A DNA stretch of 64,000 nt from Pseudoxanthomonas japonensis (GTDB taxonomy: Bacteria > Pseudomonadota > Gammaproteobacteria > Xanthomonadales > Xanthomonadaceae): the NCBI RefSeq assembly GCF_010093445.1, contig NZ_PDWW01000001.1, positions 124,001 through 188,000 of the forward strand, in the 5' to 3' direction. The notes beneath the pieces were generated by a model that was not told where the DNA came from, ran no database searches, and saw nothing but the letters and a program-made list of their open reading frames with translations. Shown here piece after piece: positions 34,955 through 43,269 of the stretch (the stretch's first letter is position 1; the number at the start of each line of letters is the position of its first letter). A program made the translations under genes and the position numbers.

Positions 34955-34976
34955 GTGGCTCCAGTACGCGCTGCGA

Positions 34977-36356
34977 TCAGAACTTGTACTGCATCGACAC
35001 GCCGAACAGGTTGGCGCCACCGTCGTACTGGCCGACCAGGCGCGAACCGCTGGACGACAGCAGGTCGATCTCCGGCTTGTCCGCCAGTTCCAGGCGCACG
35101 TAGCTGGCGTTGAGCTCCAGGTTGTCGCTGACGTTCCAGCTCAGGCCCAGCGAGTACCAGTTGCGGTCTTCGTCGGGCATGCGCGGGGTGCGGTGCGCAC
35201 GGGCGACCGGGGACTCGTCGCGCGCGATACCGGCACGCAGCGTGAAGCGGTCGTTGAGCGCGAACTCGCCGCCCAGCGAATAGAACCAGCTGTCGTGCCA
35301 GTCGTAGTTCTCCACCGCGTCGGCCTGCAGCGGGTTGTCGAACTCGATGCGGATTTCCTTCAGCGAATCCCAACCGGTGTGCACGCCTTCGGCCATGATC
35401 GCGAAGCGTTCGGTGGCCTGGTAGGTGGCGCTGAAGGTGTGGGTGGCCGGGGTGGTCAGCTTGGCGCCGCCGCCGTCGGTCGGCTTGTAGATCGCATTGC
35501 CCAGCACGCCGCGCACGTTGGCCGGCACCTCGAAGGTCGCCGTGCCGCGCAGCTCGTGGTCGATCTCGGAACGGTACGAATAACCCAGCGACAGCTTGTC
35601 GGTCGGGCGCAGGCTGATGCCGGCCAGCCAGCCGAAGCTGTTGTCGGTGCCGGAGATGCCGGCGACGCCGTCGTTCTTCTGCGGGCCGAACGGGGCGGCG
35701 ACCGGGTTCGGGGTGACGCACAGCGCAACCGCCACGCGGCAGACGCCGGCGCCGAAGTCCACGGCGTTGGTCAGGGTGACGTCGGCGTGTTCGTAGATCA
35801 CGCCCAGGCCCACCGACGCGCGGTCGCTCAGTTCCAGCGAAGCGGCCAGCGTCAGGTCGACGATCTTCACGTCGGATTCCAGCGCGTGGTAACGGCCGAC
35901 CCAGTCGGACTCGTAATCGGTCTTCAGGCCGAACGGCGCGCTGATCATGGCGCCCAGGGTGACGTACTCGAACTGGTCGCTCAGCGGCAGGATGAACGAC
36001 ATGGCCGGCACGGCGGCGATGTCGCCGGCGTCTCCGCCGTCACCACCGCGCAGCGGCTGCTGCAGGGCGGTGCCGGCCGCGGCGGTGCCGCCACCGGTGA
36101 ATTCGAACGACAGGTCGATCGCGGTGACGTCGGCCTGGAAGGTCTTGTCGGTGAAGGTCGACATCATGGCGGGGTTGTTGACCACCACCGAGGCGTCGCC
36201 CTTGGCGGAGGCCGAACCGGCCATCGCGCGGCCCTGGGCCTTGACGCTGTTTTCCTTCAGCTGGAAGGCGGCGGCGTGGACATCGCCGTAGGCGAGCACG
36301 CCGGCGATGCCGAGCGCCAGCGCGGTGACGCGGGTCAGGTTCTTGGTGAATTCCAT
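34977..36356 (-). CDS. FadL-family outer membrane long-chain fatty acid transporter
   Basis: 459 residues from ATG 36356 (MEFTKNLTRVTALALGIAGV), preceded by GGAGAG. Signal peptide ends near VHAAA; mature start AFQLKENSVKAQGRAMAGSAS with the N-x-x-x-x-G-x-A-x-A-G pattern and VVNNPAMMSTF is diagnostic of the FadL hatch. The rest is a barrel ending YKF. Imports long-chain fatty acids or hydrophobic compounds. A sigma-70 promoter and an overlapping inverted repeat are visible about 105 bases upstream. Fatty acyl supply could feed the ole pathway, but that link is only an inference. Confidence 0.92.
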   Translation of the reverse strand: MEFTKNLTRVTALALGIAGVLAYGDVHAAAFQLKENSVKAQGRAMAGSASAKGDASVVVNNPAMMSTFTDKTFQADVTAIDLSFEFTGGGTAAAGTALQQPLRGGDGGDAGDIAAVPAMSFILPLSDQFEYVTLGAMISAPFGLKTDYESDWVGRYHALESDVKIVDLTLAASLELSDRASVGLGVIYEHADVTLTNAVDFGAGVCRVAVALCVTPNPVAAPFGPQKNDGVAGISGTDNSFGWLAGISLRPTDKLSLGYSYRSEIDHELRGTATFEVPANVRGVLGNAIYKPTDGGGAKLTTPATHTFSATYQATERFAIMAEGVHTGWDSLKEIRIEFDNPLQADAVENYDWHDSWFYSLGGEFALNDRFTLRAGIARDESPVARAHRTPRMPDEDRNWYSLGLSWNVSDNLELNASYVRLELADKPEIDLLSSSGSRLVGQYDGGANLFGVSMQYKF

Positions 36357-36452
36357 CTTTGATCTCTCCGGAGACGTGGGTAATGAATCGTCTGCGTCGC
36401 CTCTGGCCGGGGTGTGTAATCCACCTTTCGGCCTGCCGGAAGCCCCTCCCGA

Positions 36453-36468
36453 CATACGACGCCGTATG
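36453..36468. promoter_or_regulatory. Candidate repressor operator at the fadL start site
   Basis: Inverted repeat CATACGACGCCGTATG (6-base arms, 4-base centre) placed right after the fadL -10 box, over the expected transcription start. Such placement fits a TetR-like repressor; the protein is not identified. Confidence 0.5.
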
Positions 36469-36469
36469 C

Positions 36470-36497
36470 AGTATACCCGCTAACTAAACGCTAACAA
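36470..36497 (-). promoter_or_regulatory. Sigma-70 promoter of fadL
   Basis: On the minus strand: -35 TTGTTA (36497-36492), 16-base spacer, -10 TATACT (36475-36470). Confidence 0.7.
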
Positions 36498-36580
36498 TCC
36501 GCTGTAAGTCATTGCCCCTATTCAGTTTCGTTACGGCGCACCATGGGCAGCCCGTCGATGACCCGGTACAGTGCGGCCGC

Positions 36581-37273
36581 ATGTTCGTCTCGCTTCCTTC
36601 CCGCCGGAAACCGCACGTCCGCTGGGCCACGCCCGCCCTGCTGGTCCTGCTGTCCGCCGCCTTCTGCTGGGCGCTGACACTGGGGGACGCTGCCCAGGGC
36701 CACCTGCTGACGCGCTGGGGGGCACTGACCGGCGGCATGGTGGCGCCCGAGGTCTGGCTGGCCTCGCTGCAGAGCGGCACGGTGCTGCGGTTGTTCACTG
36801 CGCTGTTCCTGCACGCGGACTGGGCCCACCTGCTGGGCAACCTGGTGTTCCTGCTCATCTTCGGCCTGCCCTCCGAACGGGCGATGGGGCCGTGGCGGTT
36901 CCTGCTCCTGTTCCTGGTGGGCGGCGCCGTCGCCAATGTCGCCGCCGTGCTCAGCATCGGTACGCCGGACCGCGTCATCGTCGGTGCCAGCGGCGCCATC
37001 TCGGCAGTCATCGGCGCCTATCTCGCCCTGTTCCCTACCGCCAAGCTCGGCGTGGTGCTGCCGCTGGGACTGTTCCTGGAATTCGTCAAGGCACCCGCGT
37101 CGCTGCTGATCGGCATCTGGGCGCTGCTGCAGGTGGTGTTCGCCTACACCGGACCGACGCTGGGCGCGGTGGCGTGGTGGGCACACATCGCCGGCTTCCT
37201 GTTCGGCGTGGTGTTCGCACTGTTCGTGCGCGCCGCGATCGCGCGGCGCATGCGCAAGCGGCAGGGATACTGA
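36581..37273 (+). CDS. Rhomboid family intramembrane serine protease
   Basis: 230 residues from ATG 36581 (MFVSLPSRRKPHVRW), a start that leaves a TACAGT -10-like box eight bases upstream; the longer frame opening at a TTG (36512) adds nothing conserved. About six membrane helices. FLHADWAHLLGNLVFLLIFG is the HxxxN helix; catalytic Ser137 is in VGASGAIS and His202 in WWAHIAGFLFG, so the dyad is complete. Cleaves single-pass membrane proteins within the membrane; substrate unknown. Confidence 0.92.
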   Translation: MFVSLPSRRKPHVRWATPALLVLLSAAFCWALTLGDAAQGHLLTRWGALTGGMVAPEVWLASLQSGTVLRLFTALFLHADWAHLLGNLVFLLIFGLPSERAMGPWRFLLLFLVGGAVANVAAVLSIGTPDRVIVGASGAISAVIGAYLALFPTAKLGVVLPLGLFLEFVKAPASLLIGIWALLQVVFAYTGPTLGAVAWWAHIAGFLFGVVFALFVRAAIARRMRKRQGY

Positions 37274-37290
37274 AGGCAGGAGTGAACGTG

Positions 37291-37345
37291 GAGGAGTGAG
37301 GAGTGAGGAAAAGCGGTGTGCTCCCCCTCACTCCTCTCCACTCAC
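37291..37345. repeat. Inverted GAGTGAGG / CCTCACTC repeat
   Basis: GAGGAGTGAGGAGTGAGG faces CCTCACTCCTCTCCACTCAC across about 17 bases between the rhomboid and DUF1820 genes. Low-complexity palindrome of unknown role. Confidence 0.6.
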
Positions 37346-37348
37346 TTC

Positions 37349-37354
37349 TATAAT
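37349..37354 (+). promoter_or_regulatory. -10 box (TATAAT) placed for a leaderless DUF1820 transcript
   Basis: Perfect TATAAT ends six bases before ATG 37361, so transcription would begin at the start codon. No ribosome-binding site fits between them. Confidence 0.6.
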
Positions 37355-37360
37355 CCGCGC

Positions 37361-37681
37361 ATGAAGAACACGCTCTACAAGATCACCTTCCACAACCACA
37401 CCAAGGTCTACGAGCTGTACGCACGCAGCGTCGCTGCCAGTGGCCTGTGGGGCTTCACCGAAGTCGCCGAGCTGGTGTTCGACGTGCACGAAGGTCTGGT
37501 CGTGGATCCCACCGAAGAGCGCCTGCGCGACGAATTCGGCGGCACCAAGGTGCTGCACCTGCCGATGCAGAGCATCATCCGCATCGAGGAAGTGGAGCGC
37601 AAAGGCCAGTCGGCGATCCGCGACGCGTCCACCGGCGAAAAGGTCGTCACGCCGTTCCCGATGCCGGCGAAGCCACGGTAG
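37361..37681 (+). CDS. DUF1820 family protein
   Basis: 106 residues from ATG 37361 (MKNTLYKITFHNHTKVYELY). Matches DUF1820: TKVYELYARSVAASGLWGFTEVAELVF, EERLRDEFGGTKVLHLPMQSIIRIEEV. Cytosolic, function unknown; conserved in gammaproteobacteria. The start codon sits six bases after a TATAAT box, suggesting leaderless expression. The next gene begins 12 bases downstream. Confidence 0.87.
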   Translation: MKNTLYKITFHNHTKVYELYARSVAASGLWGFTEVAELVFDVHEGLVVDPTEERLRDEFGGTKVLHLPMQSIIRIEEVERKGQSAIRDASTGEKVVTPFPMPAKPR

Positions 37682-37693
37682 GGGTCCGATCCA

Positions 37694-38032
37694 ATGTCAG
37701 AGCCAAGCCATCAGCATTTGTGGTTTGACGGGCCGCACGGCCAAATGTTGAGCGTCCTGATCAACGGCGACTCGGGTTGGTTGATGTACATCCGCCAGCC
37801 CGGGGATGCAGGATTCAGTTCGCGTAACCCGGAGTATGATGGTCCGGCTAATGCATTGATCGACTACGTTATAGATAACGGACAGCGTGATCAGTATCCA
37901 GCTTCGTGGGCGCTGCCTGTACCTCTGATCATGCGAGCGATCGAGTACTTTCAGTCAACGGGTTTGCGACCACCGTTTATCGCGTGGCACGACGACTCAC
38001 ACGGCGAATGGGCGCCAGCCACAGCGCTCTGA
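37694..38032 (+). CDS. Possible Imm1-type immunity protein (orphan)
   Basis: 112 residues. Not certain, but the layout resembles Imm1 immunity proteins: SEPSHQHLWFDGPHGQML at the N-terminus, GWLMYIRQPGD strand, and a C-terminal LPVPLIMRAIEYFQSTGLRP followed by PFIAWHDD, like the Imm1 'a-x-x-x-F-x-x-T-G-x-R-P-x-x-x-x-W' end. Codon use is less GC-biased than in neighbouring genes (e.g. GTTATAGATAACGGA, CATTTG), hinting at acquisition. No toxin gene is adjacent. It could also be an unrelated small protein. Confidence 0.55.
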   Translation: MSEPSHQHLWFDGPHGQMLSVLINGDSGWLMYIRQPGDAGFSSRNPEYDGPANALIDYVIDNGQRDQYPASWALPVPLIMRAIEYFQSTGLRPPFIAWHDDSHGEWAPATAL

Positions 38033-38069
38033 CCGTGCGTTACATCGTACGCGTTGTATGCACAGCGCC

Positions 38070-39419
38070 TCAGCGCAGCTGCTTGTCCGACGACGCCCGT
38101 GCGGTCGAAGCCACTTTCTTCAACTCCACCAGGGCGGCATTGATCGGTGCATCGCCATCCAGCACGTCGCCGGGCGCGTAACCCGCGGCGCCTTCCTCGT
38201 CGCCGCGCAGATGGCCCGGCAACGTCGCTTCGGTGATGTAGAGCTGGCCATCCTGTTCGACCACCGAGCCCGGCTTGGCGTCGGCGACCTCGGGCTTCAC
38301 CACCACGTCCGGGACGATGCCGCTGGCCTGGATCGACTTGCCGCTGGGCGTGTAATAGCGCGCCGTCGTCAGTTTGACCGAGTCGCCGTTGTCCAGCGGC
38401 AGCACGGTCTGCACCGAGCCCTTGCCGAAGGTGCGGCTACCGACCACGCGTGCACGGCCGTTGTCGCGCAGCGCGCCGGCCAGCACCTCCGACGCGCTGG
38501 CGGAACCGGCATCGACCAGCACCACCACCGGCGCGCCGTTGAGGCGATCACCCGGCGTGGCATCGAACTTGGAATCGCTGATCGACATGCGCCCGCGCGT
38601 GCTGACGATATTGCCCTTGTCGAGCAGGTCGTCCGCCACCTGCACCGCGGCGAGCAGCAGGCCACCGGGATTGCTGCGCAGGTCCAGCACCAGGCCGCGC
38701 AGCTTGCCGCCCTGCTGCAGCTTGTCGATCTGCCGCTGGAACTCGGCGGCGGTATCGGTCTGGAACGCCTTGATCCGCACGTAGCCGTAGCCCGGCTCGA
38801 GCATGCGGCTGGCCACGCTGTTCACGCGGATCGTTTCGCGGGTCAGGGGCACGTCGAACGGCTTCGGCGTGCCGTCGCGCACAATGGTCAGCACGATCTT
38901 GCTGCCCGGCACACCGCGCAGCGGCTCCATGCCGTCCTCGGCGCTGATCGGCTTGCCGTCGATCGCGGTGATCAGATCGCCGGACTTGATGCCGGCCTTC
39001 GCGGCAGGCGTGTCGTCGATCGGCGATACGACCAGCAACGTGCGGTCGGGTTGCTGCATCAGTTCCACGCCGATGCCTTCGTAGGCGCCGTTGGCCTGTT
39101 CGTCGAAGGCTTCGGAATCGGCCTTGTCGAAATAGGTGCTGTGCGGGTCCAGGTCGAGCAGCAGGCCGCGGATCGCGGACTGCATCAGCTTCTCGTCCTC
39201 GACCGGCTCGACGTAGGCTTCCTTGACCGCGTTGAACACGGCCACGTAGCGGCGGATCTCCTCGAGCGGCACCTTCGGCGCATTCTCCGCGGCATCGGGA
39301 TCGTCGCTGGGCGCGACCACCGGCGGCGTCTCCGGCGATGGCGCCTGCTGCTGCGCCCACACCGGCAGCGCGGCGAGCAGGGCGACGGTCAGGAGGGCCA
39401 GGGGAAGACGCTGCAGCAT
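38070..39419 (-). CDS. C-terminal processing peptidase, S41 family
   Basis: 449 residues: signal peptide (1-22), helical N region, PDZ domain (about 110-190; GIGVELMQQPDRTLLVVSP) and S41 protease domain. Ser308 in GSASASE and Lys333 in FGKGSVQ, 25 apart as in E. coli Prc, form the dyad. Periplasmic peptidase that trims C-termini, in related bacteria acting on murein hydrolases. Third gene after gpmI and envC, an order shared with many gammaproteobacteria. Confidence 0.93.
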   Translation of the reverse strand: MLQRLPLALLTVALLAALPVWAQQQAPSPETPPVVAPSDDPDAAENAPKVPLEEIRRYVAVFNAVKEAYVEPVEDEKLMQSAIRGLLLDLDPHSTYFDKADSEAFDEQANGAYEGIGVELMQQPDRTLLVVSPIDDTPAAKAGIKSGDLITAIDGKPISAEDGMEPLRGVPGSKIVLTIVRDGTPKPFDVPLTRETIRVNSVASRMLEPGYGYVRIKAFQTDTAAEFQRQIDKLQQGGKLRGLVLDLRSNPGGLLLAAVQVADDLLDKGNIVSTRGRMSISDSKFDATPGDRLNGAPVVVLVDAGSASASEVLAGALRDNGRARVVGSRTFGKGSVQTVLPLDNGDSVKLTTARYYTPSGKSIQASGIVPDVVVKPEVADAKPGSVVEQDGQLYITEATLPGHLRGDEEGAAGYAPGDVLDGDAPINAALVELKKVASTARASSDKQLR

Positions 39420-39538
39420 GCGCGGAACTCCGGATAGGGCGGACGATGGACACCGCGAACGCCCGCGGAGTTCATCCGGATTATGCGTGAAGCCGCGCAG
39501 GCGGGATGTTCAAGCCGGGTTACGGCCGGCGGCGCCGT

Positions 39539-40795
39539 TCATCGCCGCTGCAGCCACGAGGACGGATCGACCGGCTGGCCGTTGCGGCGCAGTTCGAAGT
39601 ACAGCGCGGCCTGGCCCTGTCCACCCGACGTACCGACGCGCGCGACCGCATCGCCGCGCTTGACCCGGTCGCCGCTGTCCTTCAGCAGGCTGTCGTTGTG
39701 CGCGTACAGGCTCATGTAGCCGTTGCCATGGTCGAGGATCAGGATCAGGCCGTAGCCGGTCATCCACTCGGAGAACACCACCGTGCCATCGGCCACCGCC
39801 GTGACCGGCGTGCCGGACGGCGCGCCGATCAGCACGCCCGTACTGGCACGGCCATCCGGCAGGCGGCCGCCATAGCGCGCCAGCAGGTTGCCCGAGACCG
39901 GCCAGCCCAGTCCGCCGACCTTCAGTGCAGGCGCGGACGCGACCTCGGGGCGCGGCGCGGCGGTGCGGGGGCTGCGCGTCGCGGTGCCATTGCCTTCGCG
40001 CTTCTGTGCGGCCGCCGCTGCAGCGGCTTCGCGACGCGCGGCGGCACGGCGTTCGGCTTCGGCGCGCGCCGCGGCTGCACGCAGGTTCTTCAGCAGCGTT
40101 TCCAGCGAACGCGCATCCTGGCCGAGCGCCTTTTCCTTCGCCGCCCGGTCCTGGTAACGCTGGTCCAGGTCGGCCATCAGGCTGGCACGCGCCTTGCGGT
40201 CCTTCTCCAGCTGCGCGACCTGGCCGCGCTGCTTCACGCGTGCCGCATCCAGCTCGGCCTGGCGGGCGACGATGTCGCGCTCCACCTGGTCCAGCGCCGC
40301 CAGTTCGGTATTGAGGGACTCGATGCGTTGCGCCTGGTCGCGCTGCACGTAGCGGTGGTAGGCGAGCAGGCGATTGGCGTCCGCCACGCGGTCCTGCGAC
40401 AGCAACACCTTCAGCGGGGCATCGTCGCCACGCTGGTAGGCGGCGCGCACCAGCGCGGTCAGCTGCCTGCGCTGCGCCGCCTGCTGGCCCTGCATGGCGT
40501 CGCGCTTGCGCTGCAGCTCGTCCAGCGCCGCGGCTTCGCGGCGCAACGCGGCTTCGGTGTCGGACAGCGAACGCGTGGTGCGTCCGACCTGCTCATCGGC
40601 ATCGCGCAGCTGGCGCGACGCGGCACCGCGCTCGCTTTCCAGCTTGCGCCGCTCCTGCGCGATCGACTTCAGTTCGCTGCGCACGCGCTGCAGCTTCTGC
40701 TCGGCCTCGCGCGAGTTCTGCGCCGGCGCGGTCGCGACGAGCGACAGTCCGGCCAGCAGGACGACGGCAGCGAACGCGCGTGCGCGATACGGCAT
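39539..40795 (-). CDS. envC: Murein hydrolase activator EnvC-like (degenerate LytM domain)
   Basis: 418 residues from ATG 40795. Signal peptide (1-26), a long coiled coil (about 28-265) with heptad-like E/Q/L/R pattern, an Ala-rich linker, then a LytM/M23 domain (about 300-418). The M23 metal ligands are missing: the H-x-x-x-D position reads ASTGVLIGAPSG and the H-x-H position SLYAHN lacks its partner, as in E. coli EnvC, which activates amidases and does not cut peptidoglycan. Start overlaps the gpmI stop by one base (TGATG). Confidence 0.92.
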   Translation of the reverse strand: MPYRARAFAAVVLLAGLSLVATAPAQNSREAEQKLQRVRSELKSIAQERRKLESERGAASRQLRDADEQVGRTTRSLSDTEAALRREAAALDELQRKRDAMQGQQAAQRRQLTALVRAAYQRGDDAPLKVLLSQDRVADANRLLAYHRYVQRDQAQRIESLNTELAALDQVERDIVARQAELDAARVKQRGQVAQLEKDRKARASLMADLDQRYQDRAAKEKALGQDARSLETLLKNLRAAAARAEAERRAAARREAAAAAAAQKREGNGTATRSPRTAAPRPEVASAPALKVGGLGWPVSGNLLARYGGRLPDGRASTGVLIGAPSGTPVTAVADGTVVFSEWMTGYGLILILDHGNGYMSLYAHNDSLLKDSGDRVKRGDAVARVGTSGGQGQAALYFELRRNGQPVDPSSWLQRR

Positions 40796-42351
40796 CAGGC
40801 GTCGATCAGGCTGCGGCCGCTCATGGCGGCCGGCTGCGGCAGGCCGAGCAGCTGCAGCAGCGTCGGCGCGACATCGCGCAACGCGCCACCGCTGCGCAGC
40901 GTGACCACGGGCGCGCCTTCCGGCTGCACCAGCACCAGCGGCACCGGGCCGACCGTGTGCGCGGTATGCGGCTGGCCGGTGGCGGGGTCGCGCATCATCT
41001 CCAGGTTGCCGTGGTCGGCGGTGATGATCATGGCGCCGCCCGCCTTGCGCACGGCGGCATCGATCGCACCCACCGCCTTGTCCACCGCCTGCGCGGCGAG
41101 GATCGCCGCCTGCAGGTCGCCGCTGTGGCCGACCATGTCGGGATTGGCGATGTTGCAGACGATCGCGTCGAAGCGGCCCGCGCCGATCGCGTCGACCAGC
41201 TTCTCGGTCAGCTCGGGGCAGCTCATTTCCGGCTGCAGGTCGTAGGTGGCCACCTTGGGGCTGGGGATCAGGATGCGCTCCTCGCCCTCGAACACGTCCT
41301 CGCGGCCGCCGCTGAAGAAGAACGTCACGTGCGCGTACTTCTCCGTTTCCGCGATGCGCAGCTGGGTCAGGCCGTGTTCGGCCAGCAGCTCGCCGAAGGT
41401 CTCGCGCAGGTCGTCGGGACCGAACGCCACCGGTGCGGGCAGCTTTGCGTCGTACTCGGTCAGGCAGACGAAGCGCGCCAGCGCCGGCACGCGCCGCTCG
41501 AAGCCGTCGAATGCCGGCGACACGAACGCCGCCGTCAGCTGGCGCGCGCGGTCGGCGCGGAAGTTCATGAACACCACCGCATCGCCATCGGCCATCGGCT
41601 GCGCGCCCTCGATGACGGTCGGCAGGACGAATTCGTCGTTCTCGCCGCGCGCGTACGCATCTTCCAGCGCGGCCACGCCGGTCGCGGCGCGATACTCGGC
41701 CTTCGCTTCGACGATGGCGTCCCACGCCAGCTGCACGCGGTCCCAGCGCTTGTCGCGGTCCATCGCGTAGTAGCGGCCGCTCACCGAGGCGATGTGCGCG
41801 TTGCCGAGCGTCGCGCACAGGTCCTGCAGGGCGCGCAGGCTGGGCTCTGCGGACTTCGGCGGCGTATCGCGGCCATCGAGGAAGGCATGCACCGCCACGC
41901 GCGGCACGCCCTGGCGCTTGGCCAGTTCCAGCATCGCGAAGAGGTGCAGCTCATGGCTGTGCACGCCACCCGGCGACAGCAGGCCGAACACATGCAGCGT
42001 CTTGCCGTCCGCCTTGGCCGCCGCGCAGGCTGCGACGAGCTCGGCGTTGGTGTAGAAGCTGCCGTCCTCGATGGCGGCGTCGATGCGGGTCAGGTCCTGG
42101 TAGACGATGCGGCCCGCACCCAGATTCATGTGGCCCACCTCCGAATTGCCCATCTGCCCGTCCGGCAGGCCCACGTGGCGGCCCTCGGTATGGATCAGCG
42201 TGTGCGGCGCGGAGGCCAGCAGGCGGCGCCAGTTCGGCAGCTCGGCCTGCGCCAGCGCATTGTCCGTGGGGTCTTCACGATGCCCCCAGCCATCCAGGAT
42301 CAGCAGCACGACGGGCTTGGGACGCTTCACGGACGCAGGGGATGCGGACAC
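40795..42351 (-). CDS. gpmI: 2,3-bisphosphoglycerate-independent phosphoglycerate mutase
   Basis: Glycolytic interconversion of 3- and 2-phosphoglycerate using two Mn ions. 518 residues. [19 protein letters not shown] (metal Asp), [15 protein letters not shown] with phosphoserine Ser70, [23 protein letters not shown] and [10 protein letters not shown] (metal D-H) are all present. First gene of gpmI-envC-ctpA. Confidence 0.97.
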   Translation of the reverse strand: MSASPASVKRPKPVVLLILDGWGHREDPTDNALAQAELPNWRRLLASAPHTLIHTEGRHVGLPDGQMGNSEVGHMNLGAGRIVYQDLTRIDAAIEDGSFYTNAELVAACAAAKADGKTLHVFGLLSPGGVHSHELHLFAMLELAKRQGVPRVAVHAFLDGRDTPPKSAEPSLRALQDLCATLGNAHIASVSGRYYAMDRDKRWDRVQLAWDAIVEAKAEYRAATGVAALEDAYARGENDEFVLPTVIEGAQPMADGDAVVFMNFRADRARQLTAAFVSPAFDGFERRVPALARFVCLTEYDAKLPAPVAFGPDDLRETFGELLAEHGLTQLRIAETEKYAHVTFFFSGGREDVFEGEERILIPSPKVATYDLQPEMSCPELTEKLVDAIGAGRFDAIVCNIANPDMVGHSGDLQAAILAAQAVDKAVGAIDAAVRKAGGAMIITADHGNLEMMRDPATGQPHTAHTVGPVPLVLVQPEGAPVVTLRSGGALRDVAPTLLQLLGLPQPAAMSGRSLIDA

Positions 42352-42486
42352 GGCAGGATTCCAGTGACTTCAGGCAGGTGACGATTGTAGCGAAGCATGG
42401 TGCCATCCATCCCGGTGCAACGGCGTTTAAACCCTCGGGTAAGCCAGCGCATCAGACCGATACGAGACCACCCGAGAGGCAACCCC

Positions 42487-43152
42487 ATGATCCGTCCCCG
42501 CACCGCCCTGCTGCTGACCCTGGCCCTGGCCACCACCCCTGCGCTGGCCCAGCAGGAAATCTCCAAGGTCAACGGCAGCATCACCGCCGACGCCGGCCAG
42601 ACCTATGGCGACCTGGATACCGTCAACGGCAGCATCCGCATCGGCGATGGCGTCACCGCCGAAGACGCCAGCACGGTCAACGGCAGCATCACCGTCGGCG
42701 ACAAGGCCGTGGTGCAATCGCTGGAAACCGTCAACGGCGCCATCCGCACCGGCAAGGACGTCAACGTCCGCAAGGATGTCGAAACCGTCAACGGCAGCAT
42801 CTTCATCGACCGCGGCGGCGTGGTGGGTGGCGATGTGGAGACTGTCAACGGCGCCATCGGCCTGGTTGCCACGCAGGTCGGCGGCAGCATCGAGACCGTG
42901 CTCGGCGACGTCACCGTCGGCGTCGGCTCGAAGGTGCGCGGCGGCCTGCGCGTGCAGAAGTCCAACGCCGGCTTCTTCAACACCAACAGCAAGAAGGTGC
43001 CGCGCATCGTGATCGGCCCCAATGCCGAAGTGAACGGCCCACTGGTGTTCGAGCGCCCGGTCACCCTCTACGTGCACACCAGCGCGAAGATCGGCCCGGT
43101 GACCGGCGCCACCGCCAAGCCGTTCAGCACCGACACCGCGCCGGCCGAGTAA
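42487..43152 (+). CDS. Exported VNGSI-repeat protein, probable beta-helix
   Basis: 221 residues from ATG 42487 (GAGAGG upstream). Signal peptide ends at ALAQQ. From residue 24 there are at least six repeats of about 15-20 residues built on (E/D/S)TVNG(S/A)I: KVNGSITAD, TVNGSIRIG, TVNGSITVG, TVNGAIRTG, TVNGSIFID, TVNGAIGLV, fading to a VLGDVTVGVGSKVRGG turn. Such V-N-G-x-I ladders suggest a right-handed beta-solenoid (bactofilin- or DUF4097-like). No function recognised. Flanked by gpmI (divergent) and an M28 peptidase. Confidence 0.75.
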   Translation: MIRPRTALLLTLALATTPALAQQEISKVNGSITADAGQTYGDLDTVNGSIRIGDGVTAEDASTVNGSITVGDKAVVQSLETVNGAIRTGKDVNVRKDVETVNGSIFIDRGGVVGGDVETVNGAIGLVATQVGGSIETVLGDVTVGVGSKVRGGLRVQKSNAGFFNTNSKKVPRIVIGPNAEVNGPLVFERPVTLYVHTSAKIGPVTGATAKPFSTDTAPAE

Positions 43153-43160
43153 GTCGTTCC

Positions 43161-43196
43161 GCCCCCTCCCCCGCCTGCGGGGGGAGGGATGGGGCG
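43161..43196. repeat. Partial family F palindrome
   Basis: GCCCCCTCCCCCGCCTGCGG followed by GGGGAGGGATGGGGC: one hairpin of the family, just after the VNGSI gene. Confidence 0.65.
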
Positions 43197-43269
43197 GGGG
43201 CGCCGTCCTTGCAAAGCCCGACCCGCCCATTCCCGCTAGAATCGGGATTCCGTTCGTTGAGGAATCCCG

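Noticed and set aside
39539-39900. EnvC as an active M23 endopeptidase
   Set aside because: The metal-binding His/Asp of M23 are missing, as in known EnvC activators.
39539-41818. envC frame extending into gpmI
   Set aside because: The part beyond 40795 is gpmI read in another frame; EnvC's signal peptide starts at 40795.
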